Origin: Candidatus Saccharimonadales bacterium | GTDB lineage: Bacteria > Patescibacteriota > Saccharimonadia > Saccharimonadales > UBA4665 | Length of the DNA: 64,000 nucleotides | Direction of reading: 5' to 3' | Assembly: GCA_036388415.1 (NCBI GenBank) | Contig: DASVRW010000002.1 | Location: 417,396-481,395, forward strand | In this document: positions 27,193 to 36,593 of the stretch, in pieces | Numbering within the stretch: position 1 is the stretch's first letter | Layout: every line of letters begins with the position of its first letter | Translations under genes and position numbers: made by a program | Notes under the pieces: generated by a model | Database searches by the model: none | Told to the model about the DNA's origin: nothing | Seen by the model: only the letters and a program-made list of their open reading frames with translations

Positions 27193-27547
27193 ATGAACAG
27201 TATACAAATTACACGTCACAAGCGGAATTCTGACAGTATCAATGTTTGCAAATGTATAGCGAATCGATGTAAATGATACCCCATTATCTGCTCAAACTGA
27301 GTTTTGTCTGAGAGGCTCCGTATAAATTATCAGCTAAACCTAATTATCTATTTTGAATTGGATATGTTTTAGTATGTTTCCTAACTTCGAGCGCGTGACA
27401 TAATAGTGTCTTGCTACAATTACTTCACAAAATAAAGCAGTTAGTTATATTACTAACTGCAGTTCATTTACTCTGTAAAGTATTTTTTAGCGTCAAGTAC
27501 GCTGCGTAGCAAGCAACAGCTACTACAAATGTAATTAGGAGGTCTAT
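27193..27547. other. 355-base intergenic region with a long leader
   Basis: No gene is seen. The left part holds the minus-strand promoter of the DUF3817 gene. On the right, TACAAT at about 27413-27418 should start a leader of roughly 120 bases for the secreted protein at 27548. The leader begins close to a stable hairpin and ends in a strong SD. Confidence 0.55.
27437..27460 (+). promoter_or_regulatory. Perfect 9-bp hairpin near the 5' end of the mRNA leader
   Basis: GCAGTTAGT pairs with ACTAACTGC around TATATT, about 10-15 bases after the predicted start of transcription. A 5'-end stem of this kind commonly protects transcripts from decay. It has no U-tract, so it is not a terminator. Confidence 0.55.
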
Positions 27548-28315
27548 ATGCAAAAGCAATTAGCATTACCAAATATCAAAACAAGTTTAGTCGCAGCTGC
27601 TATCACAGTATCCGCTATGGCAATGATGAGTGGTAACGCATCGGCTACCAGCATGCCGACGTCAGAACACCACGGAAACTCCCATGTAGCCATGGCCAGT
27701 CATGAGGACAAGAAAACTCATGAAAATAAGATGAAACACGAAAATAAGGATCACGGCAACAAGCATCAGCAAAGCCAGGCAGCGATTGACCTGCGTGTCG
27801 GCCTGAACAATTTACTGGCTGAGCACGTCACAACCAACCTAACGGTGAACCGCAGTATTGCCGGTGGTGCGTCTTCGGCACAAATTGAAGCTGGTATGCA
27901 GGCCCAATTAGCGAACTCTGACGCGCTCTCTGCAGCTGTTGGTAGCGTATACGGCGCCGAGGCACAAGCACAGTTCTCAGAAATGTTCCGTGAGCACATT
28001 GTAGAATCAAATGCATACGCCCAAGCTGTCGCTGCCGGCGATGAATCTGCTAAAGCAGCAGCTAACGCAGAACTCCAAGAGTACTTGCACGAACTTTCAA
28101 CATTCTTTAGTACAGCAATTCCCGGCCTTCCCCAAGAAGACGTCTATAGCTTGCTAAACCAGCACGAAGAACTCATTAATGCGTCAACAGAAGCCTTCAA
28201 GGCCGGTGATTATCACCAGTCATACAAGCTCGAACACGATGCATTAGTGCAAGTTGCTACGATTGCCGACGCACTTGCCGATGGTATCGTCCGTACGCAA
28301 CCAGACTTGTTCTAG
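27548..28315 (+). CDS. Secreted His-rich helical protein, unknown function
   Basis: This 255-residue protein has a Sec signal (LVAAAITVSAMAMMSGNASAT). A 40-residue segment rich in His and Lys (EHHGNSHVAM...KMKHENKDHGNKHQ) follows, then an all-helical region starting DLRVGLNNLLAEHVTTNL that contains two similar blocks. The His cluster could bind metal. AGGAGG lies before the ATG, and the long structured leader and terminator suggest a well-expressed, stand-alone gene. No family is firmly recognised. Confidence 0.7.
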   Translation: MQKQLALPNIKTSLVAAAITVSAMAMMSGNASATSMPTSEHHGNSHVAMASHEDKKTHENKMKHENKDHGNKHQQSQAAIDLRVGLNNLLAEHVTTNLTVNRSIAGGASSAQIEAGMQAQLANSDALSAAVGSVYGAEAQAQFSEMFREHIVESNAYAQAVAAGDESAKAAANAELQEYLHELSTFFSTAIPGLPQEDVYSLLNQHEELINASTEAFKAGDYHQSYKLEHDALVQVATIADALADGIVRTQPDLF

Positions 28316-28334
28316 TACTATCGTACGTAACTCT

Positions 28335-28366
28335 AAGAAGCCCGGATTTCCGGGCTTCTTTCTTTT
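28335..28366 (+). terminator. Intrinsic terminator of the His-rich protein gene
   Basis: AAGAAGCCCGG pairs perfectly with CCGGGCTTCTT around ATTT, followed by TTCTTTTT. It lies 20 bases after the stop codon. Confidence 0.9.
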
Positions 28367-28474
28367 TGCCTTCGTTAGATTGAAGCGGCGACGCTCCCGC
28401 ATGACAGTCCAAGGATGCTATGTAGTCATCAACTCTGGCAATTTCCAAACCCGTTTTCCACTTAATACAAATGC

Positions 28475-29035
28475 TCATGCGATACTATCATGCGACCGCA
28501 TAAGCTCAAGTATCTTGACAGTCGTGTTCCAATTACGGATTGTCATGGACCGGTAAGCTGAAGTACCGATAATTTTGCCGAGGCGGCTTTTGGTACGCAG
28601 CTCACTCACGCGCTGGGAATATATGACGCCGTTACCGGGCCATACATGGTCGACGCCTTCACGTGGATCGAATACGGACATAGCCTGCCCGGCATCTATG
28701 TTAATCAGGAACACGACATCACTGTGATAGACATCTGGTTGTTCGCCAAATCCGGCGGGTTTATTATCTACAATATGCTGGAATTGAGCCCTATCTAGTA
28801 CAAGCACTTTGATGAGTGAGCTATCGAGCTTGAAATTATTCGATATCATCGTTTCTACAGCCGGGCCGAGTTGCTGAGCGTCCATATCTGAGCGAACGAC
28901 GACATTACCGCTTTGAATGTATGTGATCACGTCGCTGCAGCCAAGCTGTACGAGACAAATCCTCAGATCTGCCATAGGTATTTTGTTTTTGCCACCGACG
29001 TTAATGCCGCGCAGCAACAATGCATAAGTTTTCAT
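28475..29035 (-). CDS. DUF1697 family protein
   Basis: This 186-residue protein opens with the DUF1697 signature YALLLRGINVGGKNKIPMADL, continues LGCSDVITYIQSGNVVV, and ends in SLxK-like YRSMTIRNWNT. The family is widespread, uniformly about this size, and of unknown function. TATGCT lies 11 bases before the ATG. The gene stands alone. Confidence 0.85.
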   Translation of the reverse strand: MKTYALLLRGINVGGKNKIPMADLRICLVQLGCSDVITYIQSGNVVVRSDMDAQQLGPAVETMISNNFKLDSSLIKVLVLDRAQFQHIVDNKPAGFGEQPDVYHSDVVFLINIDAGQAMSVFDPREGVDHVWPGNGVIYSQRVSELRTKSRLGKIIGTSAYRSMTIRNWNTTVKILELMRSHDSIA

Positions 29036-29212
29036 GTATACACTCTAGCATACATGCCTCAGGGCATTCATTGTACGAGACTATGCAAACCACCGTCATG
29101 CACGTTATAGAGCTGGGAACTATGCAGACCGCTATAGCCATAGCCATAGCCGCAATAATACTAAGGCGTTGCAGAATTTGTTTTTTTATCTGTTCTTGCT
29201 TATGCTTAGCAT

Positions 29213-29755
29213 ATGAGCAAATCTGCAAAAAACCTCAAAGCCTCTACAGCACCGCGTCATAAATCTTTATACATAGTGCTCGCATTAGCTTTCGTCGTGT
29301 CACTGCTGATCGTAGTTTGGACCCAGCATACGGTCTCACAAAAGCAAGTTTTCAAGGATACATACGTTACACAAAGTAGGCTCGCCTACGTAGACGGCAC
29401 GGACGCAGCCGCTCATGTCGCCAGCTTCTATAAACAGTACATCGATCCGCGAACGCCAGCCGCGAATAAATTAAAATTTATTGATGCCTACGGCAACAAA
29501 AACCTGCTGTTTTATAGTCAATATTATCTCCATGGTTTCGATCCTATTACTTGCAGCCAGGATGCGCCGACTGACGTATCGACTTCTCTCGCCTCTACCG
29601 GGCCGGTTGCAACGGTGAACGTCATTCCACTCAGCCCAGATGCAGACGGCACGACCGAGACAATCACTGCGCGAGTTGTGCTTGACGAAGAAGGACTGAG
29701 CATCGACTCTATCACCTGCCCTGGAAACAAAGCGAACTTACCGCCAAATTCTTAA
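29213..29755 (+). CDS. Membrane-anchored protein with extracytoplasmic domain, unknown
   Basis: This 180-residue protein has a single N-terminal helix (SLYIVLALAFVVSLLIVVW) after a basic stretch. About 135 residues outside follow, containing two Cys (ITCSQD, SITCPGN) likely to form a disulfide. TATGCT is six bases before the ATG. No family is recognised; the fold could be NTF2-like, judged only from the helix-then-strand layout. Confidence 0.65.
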   Translation: MSKSAKNLKASTAPRHKSLYIVLALAFVVSLLIVVWTQHTVSQKQVFKDTYVTQSRLAYVDGTDAAAHVASFYKQYIDPRTPAANKLKFIDAYGNKNLLFYSQYYLHGFDPITCSQDAPTDVSTSLASTGPVATVNVIPLSPDADGTTETITARVVLDEEGLSIDSITCPGNKANLPPNS

Positions 29756-29856
29756 ATTTCGGTACGATGTCGGTATGGATGACAGATCTACATACTCATA
29801 GCTGTAAGTGGAAATTCTTGCGGCATGAGCATGTGTCAGCTGGTATACTATGACGT

Positions 29857-30003
29857 ATGGAAATATTTGAATTCTTCATAACTATCGTTAACAGCATTGT
29901 CGGTGTCCTAAATGGCTTGCTTAGCTTCGTCGAGCGCATATTCACGCCAGTCATTGATCTAGTGCAGCGTTGGAATAATCTTTTTGGACGCGTGGCTCAG
30001 TAA
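29857..30003 (+). CDS. Small amphipathic protein (48 aa)
   Basis: MEIFEFFITIVNSIVGVLNG... continues SFVERIFTPVIDLVQRW and ends FGRVAQ. It has a hydrophobic first half and an amphipathic second half, suggesting membrane association. TATACT lies seven bases before the ATG, a perfect leaderless arrangement, and the frame closes cleanly in TAA. Function unknown; the promoter is the best evidence that it is a gene. Confidence 0.5.
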   Translation: MEIFEFFITIVNSIVGVLNGLLSFVERIFTPVIDLVQRWNNLFGRVAQ

Positions 30004-30058
30004 GGTCCTGCGACAATAAACCGTAAGCCTCCAGTGTATTATCGAAAACAGAGAGCTA

Positions 30059-30367
30059 TCATACGCGAGGTTGTTTACTTAGCACAGCCTTACGAACCCA
30101 CGGGCTCATTGGCTTGTCGGTACGATGTATACAGCCAACCCAGCAACAAGGCCGTCGTTTGCCCTCTGCAAGTTGCGAACAAACACGCGCCACGTGTTCA
30201 GTCCGGGTACTGCTTTGCTTCACGGATATTGTCCAGCAAATCCACTCGTTACGAGCCAGCGGCGTGATATTTTCCCATGCACTTAATGCTTCCGGATGAC
30301 TCAGTAACGCCTCTTTCAAGTCAGCCGGTAATTCGTGTGCTGTGCCGCTGCTAATTGTGTGCTTCAT
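30059..30367 (-). CDS. YdeI/OmdA-like (bacteriocin-protection) protein
   Basis: This 102-residue protein consists of the OmdA/YdeI domain: ELPADLKEALLSHPEALSAWENITPLARNEWICWI-like N-terminus, then EHVARVCSQLAEGKRRPCCWVGC. Relatives are linked to bacteriocin protection in outer-membrane bacteria, but their biochemical role is unclear. The ATG at 30367 has TATAAA six bases upstream; the longer frame overlaps the neighbouring gene. Confidence 0.75.
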   Translation of the reverse strand: MKHTISSGTAHELPADLKEALLSHPEALSAWENITPLARNEWICWTISVKQSSTRTEHVARVCSQLAEGKRRPCCWVGCIHRTDKPMSPWVRKAVLSKQPRV

Positions 30368-30417
30368 TCTGATTTTATAATACTCCATGCATGAGATATC
30401 ATCCACGTCCAACAAGC

Positions 30418-32049
30418 TTATAACGCATGTGATTTTTGTAGTCCACATAGAAATAGTATCGACCGCCCGATATCATATAACCGCGTCATCGACTGTTGTG
30501 CCGCCTGTAGCGACTGCTGCAGTTTCTGCAGAAATTCACGAGTACCGATTTCAAGGGGCGCCTCTACTGCTTTGTTCATTGCGGTGTTTGTCAGCAGACT
30601 ATCCAAATAGTGGATATGTGTCAATGTACGACATGACTCAAGCAACTGCGGTGTGTATTCGATATCCAGTTCGACAAATAGCTCAACAAATAATGCTTCA
30701 ATCTTTTGCTTGGCAGTTTGCTCATCAGCTTCTGCAGGCACGGCAACCACGTCCATAATATCGTTAGTGCTATCCCTATTGCTATCTTTATTGCCGGTTA
30801 TGTTGGCCGGTGTCGTAATGATTTCCTGAAGGATTCGATGAATTGCCTGTGCTTTGGGAGATTTTGGACGATCAAGCGTGTCAATAATCAATGTTATTGT
30901 CGTCTGAATTTCTGCGATGGTTGCAGGTAATTTCGGGGCGCGCCGTGCTGCCAAATCATACAATTCAGGCTGTGGCAGAGTAAGACCGTCTACCGTTATC
31001 TTATGTTTCTGTAGCGCTTCACCTACGCCGGTGGCATTGTCATCATTGTCGTTGTACGCTGCCCCTTCGGCATTATCTCGAAGCTCAGTCATTTGGCCGA
31101 TCGATTCAATCGTGCCCATGCAATATTCCGCAAACTCATCATATGATTCATTTGGCTGTAATAATACCGACACAGGCACTTGTGCTGCTGGATATAGCGG
31201 CTCAGGAGCATACCCTGAGCTGCTATGGTTTTCGAATCTGATTGCCGGTGTTTGGGCTGGGGCATTTGTATGCGCGTCAGAAGCACGACTATCGCTAGGT
31301 GATCCTGGCACATCGGACGGGCGCAGTATGGTCACAATTAACGGCTGCGTCGCCGGTTTCTGGACACTGCTTCGAATTTCCATCGTTCCGTCTAGTATCC
31401 ACGAGGGTCCATCCGGAGTAGCCTCAACATACAAATCCTGTTTGTTGGTACTTGCTGGTTCTTGCACTGGCCGACGTACAACGCCGAGATCAGATTTGAA
31501 TAGTTCGTCAACTTCGCTTACAACAATTGTATCTACATGAGCCTGCCGTATCAAAGATGCCGGCTCGATTGGTTTCATGCTACTGATGCGCGGAATCTGC
31601 TCACGCACGTTTTCCTGCTCAGATGATTTAGTTGCTTCGGGACGTGCCGGGTATAAGGCTGTCTCTAATTGCGGCACTATTAGCTCTCCCAGTGGGATGG
31701 CCGGAGTTGTTGCAGGCTCCTTTGCGACGCGACTAAGTCTGGATTTACTAACCGCATGAGTGGTATTGTCCTCTTCTTTTTTCGTGATTTTCACTGGATT
31801 GGGAGCAGTTGCCTTTTTTATTGATAGACGCTCAGTGACCACTTTCTCTGCTGATCCCGTTCGGGAAGCTATTAATTCTTTTCCCAGGGCTTCAAGCTCC
31901 AATAGCAGTCCCGCCTGCTTTATCGACATGCCGCCAAGCACCGGACACATGCCTCGAGCTACGTCGACAGATTGCGCTTCATATATTTGTCCGCCAGCAT
32001 GTTCATAGCTGTAAACTGGCGTTTGCTCAGCCTGCTGGTTTACTTCCAT
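30418..32049 (-). CDS. Large low-complexity protein, unknown
   Basis: This 543-residue protein has no signal or membrane segment. Residues of about 80-330 are rich in Pro, Thr, Ser and Glu and look disordered. Structured helical parts appear near the N-terminus (SIKQAGLLLELEALGKEL) and in the C-terminal 200 residues (AEIQTTITLIIDTLDRPK, EALFVELFVELDI). This suggests a linker or scaffold protein. It starts 17 bases after the stop of a 100-residue gene, so they probably form an operon. No family recognised. Confidence 0.6.
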   Translation of the reverse strand: MEVNQQAEQTPVYSYEHAGGQIYEAQSVDVARGMCPVLGGMSIKQAGLLLELEALGKELIASRTGSAEKVVTERLSIKKATAPNPVKITKKEEDNTTHAVSKSRLSRVAKEPATTPAIPLGELIVPQLETALYPARPEATKSSEQENVREQIPRISSMKPIEPASLIRQAHVDTIVVSEVDELFKSDLGVVRRPVQEPASTNKQDLYVEATPDGPSWILDGTMEIRSSVQKPATQPLIVTILRPSDVPGSPSDSRASDAHTNAPAQTPAIRFENHSSSGYAPEPLYPAAQVPVSVLLQPNESYDEFAEYCMGTIESIGQMTELRDNAEGAAYNDNDDNATGVGEALQKHKITVDGLTLPQPELYDLAARRAPKLPATIAEIQTTITLIIDTLDRPKSPKAQAIHRILQEIITTPANITGNKDSNRDSTNDIMDVVAVPAEADEQTAKQKIEALFVELFVELDIEYTPQLLESCRTLTHIHYLDSLLTNTAMNKAVEAPLEIGTREFLQKLQQSLQAAQQSMTRLYDIGRSILFLCGLQKSHAL

Positions 32050-32066
32050 GTATACATCCAGCCGTA

Positions 32067-32369
32067 CTACTCTGCTTGAGCCGCATTAGCAAAATAACTT
32101 TGAAATGCCTTGCGCGCGGCTTCTATAAAATCGTTGTAACGGGGATGGCTCGGATTAATCGATTCAAGAGCCGCGAAAATAGGCCCAGCATGATCACCGC
32201 ACAATTTATCAAAATCCCGAGCGAGTACAGGTACACCATCAATGTAATGACCAGTCGGCCGGTCCATCATGTCTCCATATCCAATCAGCTCCAGCCAGCG
32301 CTCGCCGTCTGGCTTTTGCTCATACTCTGGCGATTGTGGCGGTGTCTCAGCGTTCGTCATATTAAACAT
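32067..32369 (-). CDS. Small unknown protein upstream of the low-complexity gene
   Basis: This 100-residue acidic soluble protein (GERWLELIGYGDMMDRPTGH...) has no recognised family. A second ATG (MTNAET) three codons in is an alternative start. Its stop lies 17 bases before the 543-residue gene, so co-transcription is likely. Confidence 0.6.
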   Translation of the reverse strand: MFNMTNAETPPQSPEYEQKPDGERWLELIGYGDMMDRPTGHYIDGVPVLARDFDKLCGDHAGPIFAALESINPSHPRYNDFIEAARKAFQSYFANAAQAE

Positions 32370-32471
32370 CCCATTTATGGTTATAGTATGTCATACTTCA
32401 GCATGTAAACATACAGATGACGTCCATTTAAATCCGGCCAAATTCATTTGCATACTCTCGGAACTGACATC

Positions 32472-32813
32472 ATGAGACCAATATTGTTCACTCTAACTTT
32501 CGTACTTGAACTCGTAGCATTTTTCGGTTTTGCGGCCTTTGGCTACACGTTCAATATTTCTGATAGTGCTCAAATTATGAGTTTTGCTGCTTTGTTGACT
32601 GTACTTGTCATTTTTTGGGCTCGCTACATGTCGCCGCGAGCCCCATGTCCAATAAGCCCACAATACGCATACGCCGCACGAGCACTTATATACGGGGCTG
32701 CTGGGTATACGCTTTACGTCCTGTTACACAGCAATGCCGCGGCTATATTTATCTGCGTATGGCTCGCTGACGAAATCTTGCTGCGGAAATATAAAATTCA
32801 TGCAGGTCGCTAA
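32472..32813 (+). CDS. DUF2568 / YrdB-like membrane protein
   Basis: This 113-residue protein has four helices and the YrdB pattern: LTFVLELVAFFGFAAFGY, ILxA-like AALLTVLVIFWARYMSPRAP, and ICVWLADEIL. The ATG at 32472 is chosen because it starts directly in the first helix. Function unknown. Confidence 0.75.
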   Translation: MRPILFTLTFVLELVAFFGFAAFGYTFNISDSAQIMSFAALLTVLVIFWARYMSPRAPCPISPQYAYAARALIYGAAGYTLYVLLHSNAAAIFICVWLADEILLRKYKIHAGR

Positions 32814-32917
32814 ATACTGGTCTGTGGCATTTTCTAATACTATACGATATGTATTAGCTTTGATTTTTGGTAAAAGTTTACGTACGAACTGACTGCTTTT
32901 TGTTATTATACAAAACC

Positions 32918-33607
32918 ATGGTTTATCAAAATGAATGCATACCAGTCATAGTTCGTAGCGTGCAACCAGAAACCCCTGGACATATCAGCGTGTATTTTGA
33001 ACGGCCGCGCCTGTTCAGTTATGCGCCTGGGGACTGGATTGAACTTGCCCTACCCACCCATCAACTCGCTGGCGGAAAGGTGTATTCGTTGTCCTCGTCA
33101 CCACATGAGCCGGAACTGCGCATTACCTTCAAAGCAGGTCTCAGTCCATTCAAAAAAGCACTGGCAGCGCTTCGTCCTGGCGATGAGCTGCGCATCATAC
33201 GGCATGGCAATGATTCCGGATTTAGCCTGAAAGAGCATCAGCCGAGCGTACTGATCGCTGGAGGCGTGGGCATTGCACCATTTCGGAGTATGCTGAGCAA
33301 TATGGTGTATACGGCCAGCAGAGATACGGTTCGGCTGATATATCTGAATACGTTCGAGGATTTCCTGTACCATGCAGAATTCGCAGACTGGCAATCTGCA
33401 CTGCCCGGCCTATCCATACATCTTATTGCGACAAAAAATCTCAAACGAAAAGATAGAGAAAAAACAGTTGGTGATTTGTTGCTCGGCAGCGAACCGCAGC
33501 ATTATATCGCCGGCCCGACAGCTATGGTCTCGAACACCCTCACGCTACTCAAGCGGCATGGCATATTTATGAAAAGCATCAAGATTGATGACTTTGGCCT
33601 GTACTAA
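32918..33607 (+). CDS. Ferredoxin-reductase-type FAD/NAD(P) oxidoreductase
   Basis: This 229-residue FNR-fold enzyme has an FAD-binding beta-barrel with KVYSLSSSPHEPELRITFK, an NAD(P) domain starting VLIAGGVGIAPFRSML, and the terminal aromatic (DDFGLY) that stacks on FAD. It lacks a fused 2Fe-2S domain, so its redox partner is a separate protein. TATACA lies five bases before the ATG at 32918. It is convergent with, and overlaps by four bases, the response regulator gene. Confidence 0.85.
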   Translation: MVYQNECIPVIVRSVQPETPGHISVYFERPRLFSYAPGDWIELALPTHQLAGGKVYSLSSSPHEPELRITFKAGLSPFKKALAALRPGDELRIIRHGNDSGFSLKEHQPSVLIAGGVGIAPFRSMLSNMVYTASRDTVRLIYLNTFEDFLYHAEFADWQSALPGLSIHLIATKNLKRKDREKTVGDLLLGSEPQHYIAGPTAMVSNTLTLLKRHGIFMKSIKIDDFGLY

Positions 33608-33993
33608 GGATGGTTCAAAATTGAGTCGACCAGCCGGTCTAAGTCATCATTTTGCAGGTTGGCTTTGACAACATAGCCTTCAATACCTTGTTCGCGCAGT
33701 CCGGCTGGGGCATCTGCTTCATTGAGATTGGAAATAATTAAAACTTTGATGTCTTTGCCCCATTCGCTGGCCCGCATTCGTTCCAGAATCTGGTCACCGG
33801 CTACTTTCGGCACCATCAGGTCAAGCAGTACAAGTTGCGGCTTGACCTGCTCGATCAATCGTAAAGCTTGCTCACCGTCAGTCGCGATAGAGCAGGTATA
33901 CCCCAGTATCTCCATCCGCGTCTTATATATTTCTGCCAATGCCACGTTGTCTTCAACGATAACTAAGCGCGGACTCATATTGAATATACTCAT
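33604..33993 (-). CDS. CheY-like single-domain response regulator
   Basis: This 129-residue receiver domain has acidic residues in VIVEDN, the phospho-acceptor Asp in LVLLDLMVPKVAGD, Ser/Thr switch in LIISNLN, and Lys in GYVVKANL. No output domain is attached and no kinase is adjacent. The kinase at 48131 is a possible partner. TACAAT lies ten bases before the ATG. Confidence 0.85.
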   Translation of the reverse strand: MSIFNMSPRLVIVEDNVALAEIYKTRMEILGYTCSIATDGEQALRLIEQVKPQLVLLDLMVPKVAGDQILERMRASEWGKDIKVLIISNLNEADAPAGLREQGIEGYVVKANLQNDDLDRLVDSILNHP

Positions 33994-34020
33994 AATGCTT
34001 AGAATTGTAGAGCACGACTA

Positions 34021-34232
34021 ACCATTTACCAAGCCTGACTCTCAAACCCCTACCAAATCGTGGCAACCTACGGGGCGTCTCCAAAATTAATTATCTTATA
34101 ATAAAAATTTAAGGGGCGGATAGGTTGACGAGGCTTATGGATGGATTTTGAAAGTCAGACTTATAAATACTTATTAGTCAAAAATTGTGAGCAGCCATAG
34201 CCATAATTCTGAACTAGACTACAATAAGTACC
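34021..34232. other. 212-base gap before the helicase
   Basis: No coding potential is seen. The region contains an AT-rich segment with TTATAATAA near 34095 and, at its right end, TACAAT seven bases before the helicase ATG. Confidence 0.45.
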
Positions 34233-36545
34233 ATGGACCCAGCATCATTTGATTCAATATATGAATTGCCAATTTATAATCGCCGGGCTGAAATAGTTGA
34301 TTCTGTCAATCGCAATCAGGTTACGATCATCACCGCTGAAACAGGCGCCGGCAAAAGCACGCAGGTACCGCAGTATCTGGCCGAACATGGTTACCGCAAG
34401 GTTATCGTTACCCAACCACGCATCCTGGCAGCCCGCAATCTGAGCGGACGCGTGCGACAAGAATATTCATGGCGCCGCGGCAGTGACAGCACATCGCTGG
34501 TCGGCTACCGTACAGCCCACGAACAAGACGACAGCCCGGACAATGTCATTTTGTATTGCACCGATGGTTTGCAACTTGTCCGCGAGCTAACTGGCAGCGG
34601 CATCAATGAGCGGCAGGTGCTCATTCTGGACGAAATCCATGAATGGAATGAAAATATGGAAGTCCTGATAGCCTGGGCCAAGAAACGTTGTCAGGAAGAG
34701 CCGAGTTTCAAGCTCGTGCTGATGAGTGCGACAATTGAGGCCAACAGCCTAGCTGAATATTTTGGCGCGCCACCACCGATTGCCGTCGAAGGGCGCAGCT
34801 ATCCTGTGGAGCGCCGCTACTCGCCGGATATATTAGCAGTCATTGATGAACAGCTCCAGCGGCCGGCTGCTAATATTCTGGTGTTTCTGCCGGGTAAAGC
34901 CGAGATTGAACAGACTACCGAAGCCATCCAGGACGCGGCGGCCAGCAAGCCTATTATTCCCCTGCATAGCCAGCTGGAAGCCGAAGCCCAGCAAAAAGCT
35001 TTTGCACATTATCCAAGCGGCAAAATCGTACTCTCCACCAACATCGCCCAGACCAGCATTACCATCGATGACATTGATACCGTGATTGATTCCGGACTTG
35101 AACGCCGGGCTGAGGTCCGCAGCGGCGTAGAAGGCTTATTTATATCCGAGATATCTCAAGCTGACTGCCTGCAACGGGCGGGCCGAGCGGGCCGAACAAA
35201 AGCCGGTGTATATATCTTATCCCAATACGACCGGCTGCCCTGCTCCCGGCTCGAAGACCGGCCAGCTTATGGTGTACCGGAGATTATGCGCAAGCATATA
35301 GACCGCTTGGTGCTGCGTCTCGCAAATGTCGGTATTGATATCGAAGCCCTTGAGTTTTTCCATGCACCCAGCAGAAACACCATCAAACAAGCGAAGCGCA
35401 CCTTGGCAGCGCTCGGAGCGACTGAAAACGGCATAGTTACGGCAACCGGCCATAAAATGGAGCGTTTTCCTGTCGAGTCCAGTTACGGACGGATGCTTGT
35501 CGAAGCCGAAAACTATACAGCCGCAGTTCAGACCAAGCTTGCGGCCATTATATCAATCCAAGAAGTTGGCGGCATCGTTAAGGGCGGACCACGTTACAGT
35601 GGCTGGCAACGCTACAACCACCAAAGCCGGTCTGATTTGCTGGCCCAATACAATGTACTGCTGGCATTACCAGATATAGATGAAACTGATTATGAAGATT
35701 TAGGCATTATTGCCAAAAACATTGATAAAGCCCGTGAGGTGAATGAACGGTTATGCCGTGACCTTGGCATGGAATATGGCGAACCGACAGCGATTATGCC
35801 CGAGGAAATCGAGCCGCTGCTAAAATGCATCGTAGCCGGACTACTCCATCAAATATGGGCGTTAGACCAAAACGGTGAAGCAGTACACTTGGCCAATCAA
35901 AAACACCGCGAATTATCGAGTACGACGGTTGTCAGACACGCCGGGCTTTTTGCCGGCACACCATTTGACCTCGAAATTGCTACTGGCGCCGGACTAGAAG
36001 TCATGCACCTGGTAAATGACATTACGACAGTCGATCCAGCCTGGCTCCATGAGCTCGCGCCCGGCTTATTCAAATTCCAGCCGGGCAAAGTATATTACGA
36101 TAGTTATCTCGGTACTTTAGCAGCGCGAATGCAGCTAAAGTTTCGCGGCCGCTCAGTCGAAGTCGGCGGTACGCCAATACTGGAGCGTAGCCGTGAAAAC
36201 AAGCGGCTGTTCGTGTCACTTTATGCCGGCTGGATCAATCAACAACTGGAAAAAGAACGGATGACTATACGCGGTACGCATCATCAGCGCGTTCATGCCG
36301 TGCCGCTGAAGCGGATTGAGGAAAAGATTCGAGCCATTGCTCCGGGTGCGATCTCAGTCGCAGAATTACCAAAAAAAGACCGTATCCAGCTCGCTCAGCT
36401 CGCGAGACTGGAGACGTGGCTCGGTAAAAATTTTATGCAGCACGCACACATAGCTTCACCTGGCCAGGGAGCACGTCACCACGAAAACCGCTCGCATGGC
36501 TGGCGATCACGACCCAAAAAAGATCGCTGGCGCAACCGGGACTAA
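34233..36545 (+). CDS. DEAH-box RNA helicase (HrpA/HrpB-like)
   Basis: This 770-residue superfamily-2 helicase has motif I AETGAGKSTQVPQYL, Ia VTQPRILAARNLS, II DEIH, III MSATIEA, V STNIAQTSITIDDID, VI QRAGRAGRT, a winged helix plus helicase-associated region, and a basic His/Arg-rich tail (QGARHHENRSHGWRSRPKKD) likely to bind RNA. It is shorter than HrpA and lacks a Zn-binding or OB extension. TACAAT is seven bases upstream of the ATG. A role in RNA remodelling is expected; the specific target is unknown. Confidence 0.9.
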   Translation: MDPASFDSIYELPIYNRRAEIVDSVNRNQVTIITAETGAGKSTQVPQYLAEHGYRKVIVTQPRILAARNLSGRVRQEYSWRRGSDSTSLVGYRTAHEQDDSPDNVILYCTDGLQLVRELTGSGINERQVLILDEIHEWNENMEVLIAWAKKRCQEEPSFKLVLMSATIEANSLAEYFGAPPPIAVEGRSYPVERRYSPDILAVIDEQLQRPAANILVFLPGKAEIEQTTEAIQDAAASKPIIPLHSQLEAEAQQKAFAHYPSGKIVLSTNIAQTSITIDDIDTVIDSGLERRAEVRSGVEGLFISEISQADCLQRAGRAGRTKAGVYILSQYDRLPCSRLEDRPAYGVPEIMRKHIDRLVLRLANVGIDIEALEFFHAPSRNTIKQAKRTLAALGATENGIVTATGHKMERFPVESSYGRMLVEAENYTAAVQTKLAAIISIQEVGGIVKGGPRYSGWQRYNHQSRSDLLAQYNVLLALPDIDETDYEDLGIIAKNIDKAREVNERLCRDLGMEYGEPTAIMPEEIEPLLKCIVAGLLHQIWALDQNGEAVHLANQKHRELSSTTVVRHAGLFAGTPFDLEIATGAGLEVMHLVNDITTVDPAWLHELAPGLFKFQPGKVYYDSYLGTLAARMQLKFRGRSVEVGGTPILERSRENKRLFVSLYAGWINQQLEKERMTIRGTHHQRVHAVPLKRIEEKIRAIAPGAISVAELPKKDRIQLAQLARLETWLGKNFMQHAHIASPGQGARHHENRSHGWRSRPKKDRWRNRD

Positions 36546-36593
36546 CTGACATCCCGAGCGGTTGTGCTAATAAGAGTCTGATATGATACGTTT

